The notes beneath the pieces were generated by a model. It searched no databases. It was not told where the DNA came from and worked only from the letters and a program-made list of their open reading frames with translations. DNA of 64,000 nt from Clostridiaceae bacterium Marseille-Q3526 (GTDB taxonomy: Bacteria > Bacillota > Clostridia > Lachnospirales > Lachnospiraceae), in contig JAGTTS010000001.1 in assembly GCA_018223375.1 (NCBI GenBank), forward strand, positions 551,473 to 615,472, written 5' to 3'. The position numbers and the translations under genes were made by a program. Shown in pieces: positions 27,715-35,469 of this stretch. How positions within the stretch are numbered: the first letter of the stretch is position 1; each line of letters begins with the position of its first letter.

Positions 27715-28800
27715 TCAGACTGCATTTCCCAGCCTGATAAGCTGGATGGATGCGTTGGTAAAGGTACTGTCGGCAGTGACAGGTACCAGGGAAATGGACG
27801 CCGTGCCGGTTACGTTCAGAATAATGGACGCAGACAGGGAGGCAGTGCCTGTACTCATAGGCGTGCTTCCGGAAGTGCGGCTGCCTGGAATGGAAACGCC
27901 GGTGTTTCGAAGCTCCACAGTCACAGTCTTGTGGGCGGCCGCATCTGTGGCTGTGACCGAGTAGAGGATCTGGTAGATACCAGATCTGACAATGGAGAAG
28001 ACGCCAGTACCTGCGGTGTGGGTGATGGAGGTTCCGGCCTGAACCTGGTTTGTATTAAAAATCAGAGGCAGTCCGGCGTCCTCTGATTCCTGTGCAGGAA
28101 CATGGACGGAGTGAAGAAGCTCTGCGGCTGGAGCAGAACCGGCAGGCCCCATCGGTCCGGTCGGTCCAGCAGGTCCGGTTGCTCCGGCAGGTCCGGTTAA
28201 TCCCATTGGCCCAGTTGGCCCGGTCGCTCCGATAGGTCCGGTTAATCCCATTGGCCCAGTTGGCCCGGTCGCTCCGATAGGTCCGGTTAATCCCATCGGC
28301 CCGGTCGGCCCGGCAGGCCCAGTTGCTCCGGTCGGCCCAGTTAATCCCATCGGTCCGGTCGGTCCAGCAGGTCCGGTTGCTCCGGCAGGTCCGGTTAATC
28401 CCATTGGCCCAGTTGGCCCGGTCGCTCCGATAGGTCCGGTTAATCCCATCGGCCCAGTCGGCCCGGCAGGCCCCTGGCTTCCCTGAGGCCCCATCGGTCC
28501 CTGAATTCCCTGTGCGCCGTCAGCTCCGGCTGCGCCCTGAGGTCCTTCTGGCCCTACAGGCCCTTGAGGTCCGGCAGGGCCTTCCGGTCCGGTACCGCCC
28601 TGTGGAATCGTAAAATTTAGAACCGGGCGGCAGGGGGTGCCGCTGTTGTGCACGGCGGCGGCTGTTCCAGGCTGCCCCGTGATGGTCTGGCCTATGGCGA
28701 CAGGGGAAGAGCAGTGTTCCGGTAAAACCGGAGAAGGAATACAGGAAGGCGGACATGGGAAGCCGCAGGAATAAGAAGTTTCATTGCATGGATAACACAT
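27715..28800 (-). CDS. Collagen-like triple-helix protein with BclA-like C-terminal domain
   Basis: Protein of 361 residues. A Cys/Pro-rich head (CYPCNETSYSCGFPCPPSC) is followed by a linker, then about 52 uninterrupted Gly-X-Y triplets (about residues 67-224). These include six copies of a GPTGPMGLTGP unit. A C-terminal domain of about 135 residues (SVHVPAQESEDAG to LIRLGNAV) resembles the trimeric TNF-like domain of the Bacillus BclA exosporium glycoprotein. Such proteins form spore-surface filaments and often carry O-glycans on Thr. A CATATAGTA box at 28839-28831, 31 bases before the ATG, resembles a SigK -10 element. The spore-surface role is inference. Confidence 0.88.
   Translation of the reverse strand: MCYPCNETSYSCGFPCPPSCIPSPVLPEHCSSPVAIGQTITGQPGTAAAVHNSGTPCRPVLNFTIPQGGTGPEGPAGPQGPVGPEGPQGAAGADGAQGIQGPMGPQGSQGPAGPTGPMGLTGPIGATGPTGPMGLTGPAGATGPAGPTGPMGLTGPTGATGPAGPTGPMGLTGPIGATGPTGPMGLTGPIGATGPTGPMGLTGPAGATGPAGPTGPMGPAGSAPAAELLHSVHVPAQESEDAGLPLIFNTNQVQAGTSITHTAGTGVFSIVRSGIYQILYSVTATDAAAHKTVTVELRNTGVSIPGSRTSGSTPMSTGTASLSASIILNVTGTASISLVPVTADSTFTNASIQLIRLGNAV
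28140..28470 (-). repeat. Tandem coding repeats of the collagen-like region
   Basis: Imperfect 45/54-base tandem units encode the GPTGPMGLTGP-type blocks. Nearly identical copies make this stretch prone to recombination and length variation between strains. Confidence 0.85.
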
Positions 28801-28903
28801 AAGATTTGTCCTTTTCAGGTTGTTTTACTATACTATATGCAGGGATGTACTTTTTGACAGTCCGGTGAAATAAGGGAGAAAAAGAGCTTTCATAAAACAA
28901 AAA

Positions 28904-28933
28904 CCGCCTTTCCGTCACTGGACGGAAAAGCGG
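28904..28933 (-). terminator. Intrinsic terminator of the DAHP synthase gene
   Basis: Thirteen-base arms (28904-28916 and 28921-28933, one mismatch) around a short loop. On the minus strand a T-rich run follows immediately. Confidence 0.85.
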
Positions 28934-28967
28934 CCTTTTGTAGATATTGAATGTTTGATTCAGATAG

Positions 28968-29996
28968 TTAGATTCCCTCGGCGATCTCATAGAGAAGGCG
29001 TTCAGAATCATCCCATCCCAGGCAGGGATCTGTGATGGATTTTCCATAGCAGTGTTCGCCCACCTTCTGGGATCCCGGCTCTAAGTAGCTCTCAATCATC
29101 ACGCCCTTCACAAAGTCGCGGATGTCAGAGGAGTGGCGGCGGGAATGGAGCACCTCCTTAACAATACGAATCTGCTCCATATACTGCTTGTTGGAGTTGG
29201 AGTGGTTCGCGTCCACAATGCAGGCAGGATTCTTCAGATTTCTCTCTGCATAGAGCTCGTGGAGCAGCTTCAGATCCTCGTAATGGTAGTTGGGCAAGCA
29301 CTGGTCATGTTTATTGACAGCGCCGCGCAGAATGCAGTGAGTCAGAGGATTTCCCTCTGTCTTTACCTCCCAGCTTCTGTAGATAAACTCGTGGCCGTGC
29401 TGGGCAGCGTGAACTGCGTTGAGCATAACGGAGAGAGCGCCGCTGGTGGGGTTTTTCATGCCCACGGGCACGTCAATGCCGCTGGATACAAGGCGGTGCT
29501 GCTGATTCTCTACAGAGCGGGCGCCTACGGCGATGTAGGACATAACGTCGGAAAGATACGTTAAGTTTTCCGGATAAAGCATCTCGTCAGCTGTGGAGAA
29601 GCCGGTTTCCTCGATTACCCGCATGTGAAGCTTTCTGATGGCAATGAGGCCCTCATAGAGATTGGGCTTCTGCTCCGGGTTGGGCTGATGGAGCAGGCCC
29701 TTGTAGCCGTCTCCAGTAGTTCTCGGCTTATTGGTGTAGATTCTGGGAATCAGAATCAGCTTGTCCTTTACTTTTTCCTGCACCTTGGTCAGACGGGACA
29801 CGTACTCGCAGACAGAGTCCTCCCGATCAGCGGAGCAGGGGCCGATGATAACGAGAAATTTATCGCTTTTTCCTGTAAACACGTCCTTAATGGCCTCGTC
29901 TTTTTTTGCTTTTTCTGCTGCCAGAGCCGGGGCCAGCGGAAACTGCGCCCTGATCTCATCTGGAGTTGGAAGCTTGCTGACATATTCAAATCCCAT
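28968..29996 (-). CDS. aroG: 3-deoxy-7-phosphoheptulonate synthase, class I-alpha (AroG-type)
   Basis: First enzyme of the shikimate pathway, condensing PEP with erythrose-4-phosphate; 342 residues. Typical AroG/F/H blocks are visible: IGPCSADRED, IPRIYTNKPRTTGDGYKGL, GARSVENQQHR, GMKNPTSG, the ILRGA motif and the metal-binding IVDANHSNSNKQ, with the C-terminal MIESYLEPGSQ. The N-terminal extension of about 45 residues is the region that mediates feedback control in this subfamily. AGGAGG precedes the ATG and a good promoter lies at 30059-30087. A second DAHP synthase of a different subfamily occurs at 41.5-42.5 kb. Confidence 0.95.
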   Translation of the reverse strand: MGFEYVSKLPTPDEIRAQFPLAPALAAEKAKKDEAIKDVFTGKSDKFLVIIGPCSADREDSVCEYVSRLTKVQEKVKDKLILIPRIYTNKPRTTGDGYKGLLHQPNPEQKPNLYEGLIAIRKLHMRVIEETGFSTADEMLYPENLTYLSDVMSYIAVGARSVENQQHRLVSSGIDVPVGMKNPTSGALSVMLNAVHAAQHGHEFIYRSWEVKTEGNPLTHCILRGAVNKHDQCLPNYHYEDLKLLHELYAERNLKNPACIVDANHSNSNKQYMEQIRIVKEVLHSRRHSSDIRDFVKGVMIESYLEPGSQKVGEHCYGKSITDPCLGWDDSERLLYEIAEGI

Positions 29997-30058
29997 GGTA
30001 TAATCCTCCTGAAAATAGATAAATATTCATGTTTAAATACGAATGTGTGTGTGGCTAC

Positions 30059-30087
30059 ATTATAATATAGAAATCACGCTTCGGCAA
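30059..30087 (-). promoter_or_regulatory. Promoter of the AroG-type gene
   Basis: Minus strand TTGCCG (30087-30082), 17-base spacer, perfect TATAAT (30064-30059). No T-box or other riboswitch hallmark was seen in the 60-base leader. Confidence 0.75.
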
Positions 30088-30222
30088 GGTCTGAGAGTGG
30101 GAAAATGCAGAATTTATGCATAAATATAAAAACAATATGTTTTCTATGCATGGCGCCGGAGGATAAATTGACGGATATGACACAAAATTGTAAAATTTAG
30201 TTAACAAAATAGGGCAGGAAGC

Positions 30223-30251
30223 TTGACGGAAGAGAAGATTCATATTAGAAT
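30223..30251 (+). promoter_or_regulatory. Promoter preceding the candidate structured RNA
   Basis: TTGACG (30223-30228), 17-base spacer, TAGAAT (30246-30251). No coding frame follows before the terminator at 30529. Confidence 0.6.
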
Positions 30252-30257
30252 AGGATG

Positions 30258-30590
30258 GAATAAAACCATACAGGTTTTACTTTTCAGCATGATTCAAAAA
30301 ATTTTTTTAAATTTTTTGAAATAGATGCAATAAAACAAAAGTCTGTTGCATTAACTAATTGAACGGATGAAAATGATTTCTGTTTCTGGCAGACAGAAGG
30401 TATACACGAACACATATCAAGTTACTCGAAATTCCTTGATGCATTACACCCCGTTACATGTATCCTTCTAAAGCAGTACAGAAAATTTTCAAATACAGGC
30501 GGCAGCATCCAACCAATCCGCCGCCTGTAGGCGAATAAAAAAGACCGGTCTGAGATATCAGCTCCGGTCTTTTTTATTCGCCTTTTCTTT
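30258..30590 (+). ncRNA. Candidate structured RNA or riboswitch-like leader upstream of the MATE gene
   Basis: About 330 bases without a gene, preceded by a TTGACG-17-TAGAAT promoter. They end in two stacked hairpins: a perfect 9-bp stem (30495-30503 with 30520-30528) and, directly abutting it, a perfect 20-bp stem (30529-30548 with 30564-30583) followed by a T-rich run. The MATE gene downstream has its own promoter at 30602. This could be an independent small RNA or a terminating leader that controls read-through into MATE. No known riboswitch family was recognised. Confidence 0.45.
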
Positions 30591-30601
30591 GTTTAAAAGA
30601 G

Positions 30602-30630
30602 TTGACATTTCATGGAAAACGCGATATAAA
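30602..30630 (+). promoter_or_regulatory. Promoter of the MATE transporter gene
   Basis: TTGACA (30602-30607), 17-base spacer, TATAAA (30625-30630), 27 bases before the ATG at 30658. Confidence 0.82.
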
Positions 30631-30657
30631 AGTCACTGCACAAGGGGGAGAAACGAC

Positions 30658-32019
30658 ATGAAAATGGAAAATGATTTAGGGCGGGACGATATCCGCCTTT
30701 TAGTGATGCGGATCGCGCTTCCATCCATGCTGGCCCAGTTTGTCAGCGTACTCTACAGCGTGGTAGACCGCATGTATATAGGAAATATTCCGGAGATAGG
30801 GGAGACGGCCCTGGCGGGAGTCGGCGTCTGCGGGCCTATTGTCACTCTGATTACAGCCTTTGGTTCCCTGGTGGGAATCGGAGGAGCGCCGCTTATGAGC
30901 ATCCGCCTGGGAGAAAAGGATGAGAAGGGAGCTTCCCAGATTTTGGCCAACTGCTTTCTGCTGCTTTCTGTGATCTCAGTTGTCATCACCGCTCTGTCTC
31001 TGCTCATGAAAAATAAGCTGTTAGTCTGGTTTGGAGCAAGCACTTCGATTTTTCCTTATGCAGATGATTATATTACCATTTATCTGCTGGGAACCATATT
31101 TGCCCTGCTTTCGATTGGAATGAACCAGTTTATCATCTGCCAGGGCTTTGCAAAGGTGGCCATGAAGTCTGTTGTACTGGGAGCGGTGGTCAACATTGCC
31201 CTGGATCCTGTATTTATTTTTGCCTGCGGCATGGGCGTAAGGGGAGGGGCGCTGGCCACTGTGCTGTCCCAGATGGCTTCGGCGGGCTATGTACTTTTAT
31301 TTTTATTTGGAAAAAAGGTTCCCGTGCCCATTACCTTCGGCGGCTATCAGTGGAGAATCATGAAGCGGGTGATTCTGCTGGGACTGTCTCCGTTTCTAAT
31401 CATAGCATTTGACAATGTGCTGATTATTGCCATGAACGCCTCGCTGCAGCATTTTGGAGGGGCGGAGGGGGATATGCTTCTCACCTGCAACACGATTGTC
31501 CAGAGCTTTATGCTGATGGTGACTATGCCTTTAGGAGGAATTACAGGCGGAACCCAGACGATTCTGGGCTATAATTTTGGAGCCAGACGGTCTGACAGGG
31601 TGCTGGCCGCCCAGCAGTATATTGTGATTCTGTCAATGGCGTTTACAGCAGTGATGTTTGTCATTGCCCAGACTGTACCCCACTATTTTGTCCAGATCTT
31701 TACAAGGGATCCGGAATATGTGGAGCTGACTGTGAGGGCGATCCGGATCTTTACTCTGGGAATTATTCCTCTGGCAGTCCAGTATGAGATTGTGGACGGC
31801 TACACAGGCATGGGAATCGCGCCGATAGCAATTTCCCTGTCAACGGTGAGAAAAACCCTGTATCTTCTGGGCGTTGTCCTGATTCCCATGTTTTTCAGCG
31901 TGGAGGCAGTGTTCTATACAGAGCCGATTTCTGATTTTCTGGGAACGGCAGTGAGCATTACCGTGTATCTGATGACTATGAAGAAAATTTTAAGGCGCAG
32001 GGAAAATGGGGAGATGTAG
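30658..32019 (+). CDS. MATE family efflux transporter
   Basis: Multidrug and toxin extrusion type secondary transporter of 453 residues with about twelve membrane segments arranged as two six-helix halves. The first helix ends with MLAQFVSVLYSVVDRMYIGN and the GIGGAPLMSIRLGE loop matches the family, as do the second-half GGITGGTQTILGYNFGA motif and its following helix. These proteins export cationic drugs or metabolites using Na+ or H+ gradients; the substrate is unknown. The start at 30658 follows GGGGGAG; an in-frame ATG-like start at 30589 would lie in the terminator. The gene is monocistronic and converges on the TAXI lipoprotein gene. Confidence 0.93.
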   Translation: MKMENDLGRDDIRLLVMRIALPSMLAQFVSVLYSVVDRMYIGNIPEIGETALAGVGVCGPIVTLITAFGSLVGIGGAPLMSIRLGEKDEKGASQILANCFLLLSVISVVITALSLLMKNKLLVWFGASTSIFPYADDYITIYLLGTIFALLSIGMNQFIICQGFAKVAMKSVVLGAVVNIALDPVFIFACGMGVRGGALATVLSQMASAGYVLLFLFGKKVPVPITFGGYQWRIMKRVILLGLSPFLIIAFDNVLIIAMNASLQHFGGAEGDMLLTCNTIVQSFMLMVTMPLGGITGGTQTILGYNFGARRSDRVLAAQQYIVILSMAFTAVMFVIAQTVPHYFVQIFTRDPEYVELTVRAIRIFTLGIIPLAVQYEIVDGYTGMGIAPIAISLSTVRKTLYLLGVVLIPMFFSVEAVFYTEPISDFLGTAVSITVYLMTMKKILRRRENGEM

Positions 32020-32096
32020 GAGACTCCTTTGGAGTGCGGATTTGAGCTGACACAAGTCGCAGAGCCTTATCTGGCGGAGAATATGGGAAGTCCAGA

Positions 32097-33125
32097 CTAG
32101 GGCAGGAGTCCCTGCTCCTGGTAGAAACGTTCAGCTCCCGGGTGGAGCGGTATGGGAAGTTCACTGTACATGAAGCCGTCTTCAGACATAGGCTTCAGGA
32201 GAACCTGTTTTTTTCCAAGGGGCTCTCGTCTGGAATAGAGGATAGAAGTCAGCTTATAGACCAGCTCTTCATCCAGGCTGTCGTCCACACAGATTAGGCA
32301 TTTCACGCCAAAGGAGTCTATATCTTCCGCTTGTCCCTCATAGGTTCCGGCAGGAATTCTGGTCGGATAATAGAAGTTGTTTTCAGACAGAATCTGGTTC
32401 AGTTCGCTGGCTGCGTACTTTAAAAGTCTTGACGGAGTCTGGACAGAAAGATTATACAGCCCTTCTATGGGAGTTCCGGCAAAGCCGTGAACAGCGTCCA
32501 GAGTACCTTTTAAAACCTCCTCCGCTCCGTAGCCAATGCCTCCCCGTGTTTCAATTTCTGTGTTTTCCCGGGTTATGTCAAACAGGTCGAAGACAATGCG
32601 GGCGGAGAGATCCGTGTTGGATGCCTCTGGACCTACAGAGACGCGTTTTCCTTTCAGATCATGCACATAAAACAGGGAAGAAGAGTTCAGAGCCATCCAG
32701 TTGGAAATACTGGAATAGACAGCTCCGATAGTTCGAAGTCCTGTCTGAGGGTCAGTTGAAAATTCGTGAGTTCCATGAAAGGCCGCATAGGCCGCATCAC
32801 CGCTGACAAGGCCCAGATCAATCTGTCCGTCGCTCAGCATCTGGATGTTGGTGTAGGAGCCGTTGGAGGCGCATATATTAACATGGATATGGTGGGAGGT
32901 GGTTTCAATGGCCTCGGCGATGGCCTCGCCGGCTGGGTACATGCTTCCTCCGCTGTCGGCTGTCCCGATAGTGAGAACAGTGATCGCGCCGGCCGACGGT
33001 TCCGTACTGCTGGAGAGGGAAGCGGAACGGCCAGTCAGCGAGCAGGAACAGAGAAGCAGAGCCGCGGTAAAGATACCTATGGCAGTGCGGGCAGATATAA
33101 ACCTGGGATGTCTCGGATGGTTCAA
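32097..33125 (-). CDS. TAXI-family solute-binding lipoprotein (orphan)
   Basis: Extracytoplasmic binding protein of the TRAP-associated TAXI family, 342 residues. The start chosen is a TTG at 33125, with AGGAGG six bases upstream. It yields a clean lipoprotein signal: basic n-region (NHPRHPRFISAR), hydrophobic core and lipobox LLCSC. An ATG at 33206 overlaps a TATAAT element and would add an unlikely leader. The mature part shows the TIGTADSGGSMYPAG opening and GLVSGDAAYAA typical of TAXI proteins. No TRAP permease is present; it lies after a GltS-type symporter and a CitA/CitB-type two-component system on the same strand, suggesting a sensing or scavenging role. Confidence 0.85.
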   Translation of the reverse strand: MNHPRHPRFISARTAIGIFTAALLLCSCSLTGRSASLSSSTEPSAGAITVLTIGTADSGGSMYPAGEAIAEAIETTSHHIHVNICASNGSYTNIQMLSDGQIDLGLVSGDAAYAAFHGTHEFSTDPQTGLRTIGAVYSSISNWMALNSSSLFYVHDLKGKRVSVGPEASNTDLSARIVFDLFDITRENTEIETRGGIGYGAEEVLKGTLDAVHGFAGTPIEGLYNLSVQTPSRLLKYAASELNQILSENNFYYPTRIPAGTYEGQAEDIDSFGVKCLICVDDSLDEELVYKLTSILYSRREPLGKKQVLLKPMSEDGFMYSELPIPLHPGAERFYQEQGLLP

Positions 33126-33330
33126 TGGGGGCCTCCTGTTTTTATGGCAGAACAGTTCTGAAAAATAGATTTTTTCTGCTCTGCTGTAAGGTGAAATATT
33201 ATTCATAATTATAACATAAAATTAACATTCAGAAAAGGAAAAACAGGATTCAGGATAAATATTATGTGATTTCCTGTAAAGACAAAGGAAAAAGCAGAAA
33301 AAAGAGAATCAGGGAATCGCGTCGAAGTCA

Positions 33331-33372
33331 AAAGGAGCGTCCACAGCCATACAGACGGCCGCGGGCGCTCCT
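33331..33372 (-). terminator. Intrinsic terminator after gltS
   Basis: GC-rich hairpin (GGAGCG arms with further inner pairing, 33332-33372) followed by TTTT on the minus strand, between gltS and the TAXI gene. Confidence 0.72.
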
Positions 33373-33412
33373 CTATCTACTGACGATATCAGACAGAATA
33401 TGGATTCAATAT

Positions 33413-34663
33413 TTATTTCCCTATGATTCCACCGAAAACAGAGAGGAAAATCGGATTGTAGATGTCGTCAATGATGACGGCGAAAGATGGGTACAGTACC
33501 CATGCAACATTATGCCAGCCATAGGCATCCATAACAGCTTTCTCGTTTGCAACGGCATTCGGGCCGGAGCCGCAGCCCCATCCGCAGTTTCCGGCAGCCA
33601 TGACTGCAGCGCCGTAATTGCGTCCGAACATATTGTAGGAGATAAAGATAGCAAACAGGGCTATTAATACTGCCTGAACAAGAAGGATAATTCCCATCTG
33701 TCCCGCAACAGGAGCCAGAGCCGTAATATCAATTGTCATCAGAACCAGAGCCAGATACAGTTCGAGGAACATGTGCTCGATAGCATCTACCTCAGGCGTG
33801 TAAAATTTGATATTCATAGCCTCCATCACATTTCTCGCAATAGCGCCGGCAAAGAGGCAGCCGATGAATTTCGGCATCTCGATCATAGGAATGTTGTCGA
33901 GGATGCAGTAGATCGGCATTCCGAGAGCGGCAACCAGCAGGCACATGGCAAACATGGAAATCATGCGGCTGTTGGTTAGCGGGATTACTTCGCCTGTCTT
34001 TGCGGACTCCGGCTTGTCGTTGGGGTCAGCCTTTAATTTGTGGTGTGTGATCAGGAAGGCAGCCACAGGACCGCCGATTAAGGAACCCATGATATTTCCG
34101 CAGGTTCCTGCTGCCACGCCGATGGTAGTGGCGTTGGGGGCTCCCCACTCCTCGAAGATCGCACCGAAAGCGGATGCAGTTCCAACACCGCCGGACATGG
34201 ATGCGGAAGAGCACTGAAGGGCTAACAGTGGGTGAAGGCCGATGGCATTTCCCACCAGTACGCCGACAATATCCTGCAAGGTGATTAAAAGACATGCGGC
34301 GACGGCAATCATGATGCACAGTTTGCCTCCGGCATGTTTAATCATTTTCAGGCTGAAACCGAAGCCGACGCACAGGAAAAACAGGTTCTGACAGAGATCC
34401 TGCATAATTTTCGTATCAAAGGAGATGCCGATAATTCCTGCGCCTTTGATGACAGACACGATGATGGAAAAGATGACTCCTGACACAACAGGAGCGGGGA
34501 TTGCATACTTGCGCAGAAGCGCAGAATGTGCAACGATCGCGCGGCCTGCAAAGATAACGATGGCCGCGAAGCCCAGGGTGGTCAAATACTCGAACTTGAA
34601 CGACGCCACAGCGCCGTCGGCAGCAGGAGTATATGTACCGAAATAGCTTAAAATAGCTTCCAT
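33413..34663 (-). CDS. gltS: Sodium/glutamate symporter, GltS (ESS) family
   Basis: Polytopic carrier of 416 residues with two homologous halves of about five helices each. Re-entrant Gly/Ser/Asn-rich signatures are visible: SMSGGVGTASAFG in the first half and AAGNCGWGCGSGPNA in the second, where substrate and Na+ are thought to bind. Glutamate is the classic substrate, but the adjacent CitA/CitB-type sensor leaves other dicarboxylates possible. GGAGG lies 12 bases before the ATG at 34663 and 6 bases before an in-frame TTG at 34669; either could initiate. A consensus promoter and a palindrome lie directly upstream. Confidence 0.9.
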   Translation of the reverse strand: MEAILSYFGTYTPAADGAVASFKFEYLTTLGFAAIVIFAGRAIVAHSALLRKYAIPAPVVSGVIFSIIVSVIKGAGIIGISFDTKIMQDLCQNLFFLCVGFGFSLKMIKHAGGKLCIMIAVAACLLITLQDIVGVLVGNAIGLHPLLALQCSSASMSGGVGTASAFGAIFEEWGAPNATTIGVAAGTCGNIMGSLIGGPVAAFLITHHKLKADPNDKPESAKTGEVIPLTNSRMISMFAMCLLVAALGMPIYCILDNIPMIEMPKFIGCLFAGAIARNVMEAMNIKFYTPEVDAIEHMFLELYLALVLMTIDITALAPVAGQMGIILLVQAVLIALFAIFISYNMFGRNYGAAVMAAGNCGWGCGSGPNAVANEKAVMDAYGWHNVAWVLYPSFAVIIDDIYNPIFLSVFGGIIGK

Positions 34664-34693
34664 AAACAACAGTTTCCTCCGTTTCTTTAATAT

Positions 34694-34716
34694 TATAAAT
34701 ATGTTAAATATTTATA
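34694..34716. promoter_or_regulatory. Near-perfect 23-bp palindrome in the gltS leader (candidate operator)
   Basis: Ten of eleven positions pair around the centre of TATAAATATGTTAAATATTTATA written as two arms (34694-34702 and 34708-34716). It sits at the expected transcription start of gltS, six bases from the -10. It is a good candidate binding site for the adjacent CitB-type regulator. Confidence 0.5.
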
Positions 34717-34721
34717 AACGA

Positions 34722-34750
34722 AGTATAAAGAAACAGAAAACGAAAGTCAA
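34722..34750 (-). promoter_or_regulatory. gltS promoter
   Basis: Minus strand TTGACT (34750-34745), 17-base spacer, TATACT (34727-34722). Confidence 0.78.
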
Positions 34751-34779
34751 TTTATGTAATTAATGACAGGTTTTTGTAA

Positions 34780-35469
34780 CTAAAGTACATGGCAGGAGCA
34801 GGTATATTTGATGGAAGGCCGACCGCCGGTCTGATAATCCACGGAGCTTATAATCTCCCCCATCTCCAGCATATAGTTCACGTAACGGCGGATGGTAATG
34901 CGGGACAGGAATACCTGTTCGGCAATCTGCTCGCTGGAAAAGAACTCTCCGGGCCGGTTTTGCAGGAAATTCCGGATCAGATTCAGCGTGGTTTCGCTTA
35001 AGCCCTTGGCAAGTTCCGTCTGAAAGGAGGAGGACGGCTGCATATGAGAGAGCAGCCTGTCAATCTCTGCCTGATTTAGCTCAGGAGAGCCGTCCAGGCA
35101 GCTTCTGGTCTGCGCAAAGCGAGAGAGGGCCTGGCGAAATCTTGACCGTTCAAAGGGCTTAACCAGATAGTCCAGCACGCCTCGGGAGAGCAGCTCCTGG
35201 ACAATGGCAGAGTCGCTGGCAGAGGTGACCATGATAACAGAGGGCGCCTTTCCCATGCTGTGCAGCCGGTCAATAAATTCTTTTCCGGTCATCAGTGGCA
35301 TGTAGTAGTCCAGGATAATCAGATCCGCCTCCTCTCTGCTCAGCCAGGAAAGCGCATCCTGACCAGATTTAAAGCTCTGCTTTACAGAAAAGGAGGGCTC
35401 CAACTCCACATACTGGCGGTTGATAGAAGCCACCATTGGATCATCCTCTACGATAATTACTGAATACAT
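34780..35469 (-). CDS. Response regulator, CitB/DcuR family
   Basis: DNA-binding regulator of 229 residues. The receiver domain shows the acidic pair EDD (residues 8-10), the phospho-acceptor Asp in LIILDYYMPL (about residue 54), the Thr/Ser switch MVTSAS and Lys in VKPF. The C-terminal part (about 160-225) has the winged helix of the CitB group, with SSEQIAEQVFLSRITIRRYV as the recognition helix region. It overlaps the kinase stop by 13 bases, so the pair is translationally coupled. Likely targets are the gltS promoter and possibly the TAXI gene. Confidence 0.92.
   Translation of the reverse strand: MYSVIIVEDDPMVASINRQYVELEPSFSVKQSFKSGQDALSWLSREEADLIILDYYMPLMTGKEFIDRLHSMGKAPSVIMVTSASDSAIVQELLSRGVLDYLVKPFERSRFRQALSRFAQTRSCLDGSPELNQAEIDRLLSHMQPSSSFQTELAKGLSETTLNLIRNFLQNRPGEFFSSEQIAEQVFLSRITIRRYVNYMLEMGEIISSVDYQTGGRPSIKYTCSCHVL

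Noticed and set aside
28140..28470. Regular repeats suggesting a CRISPR-like array
   Set aside because: Repeats are codon-phased and encode Gly-X-Y triplets inside one continuous frame.
30258..30590. T-box or 6S RNA
   Set aside because: No TGG-N-ACCGCG T-box core was seen, and the fold lacks the long rod with a central bubble expected of 6S RNA.
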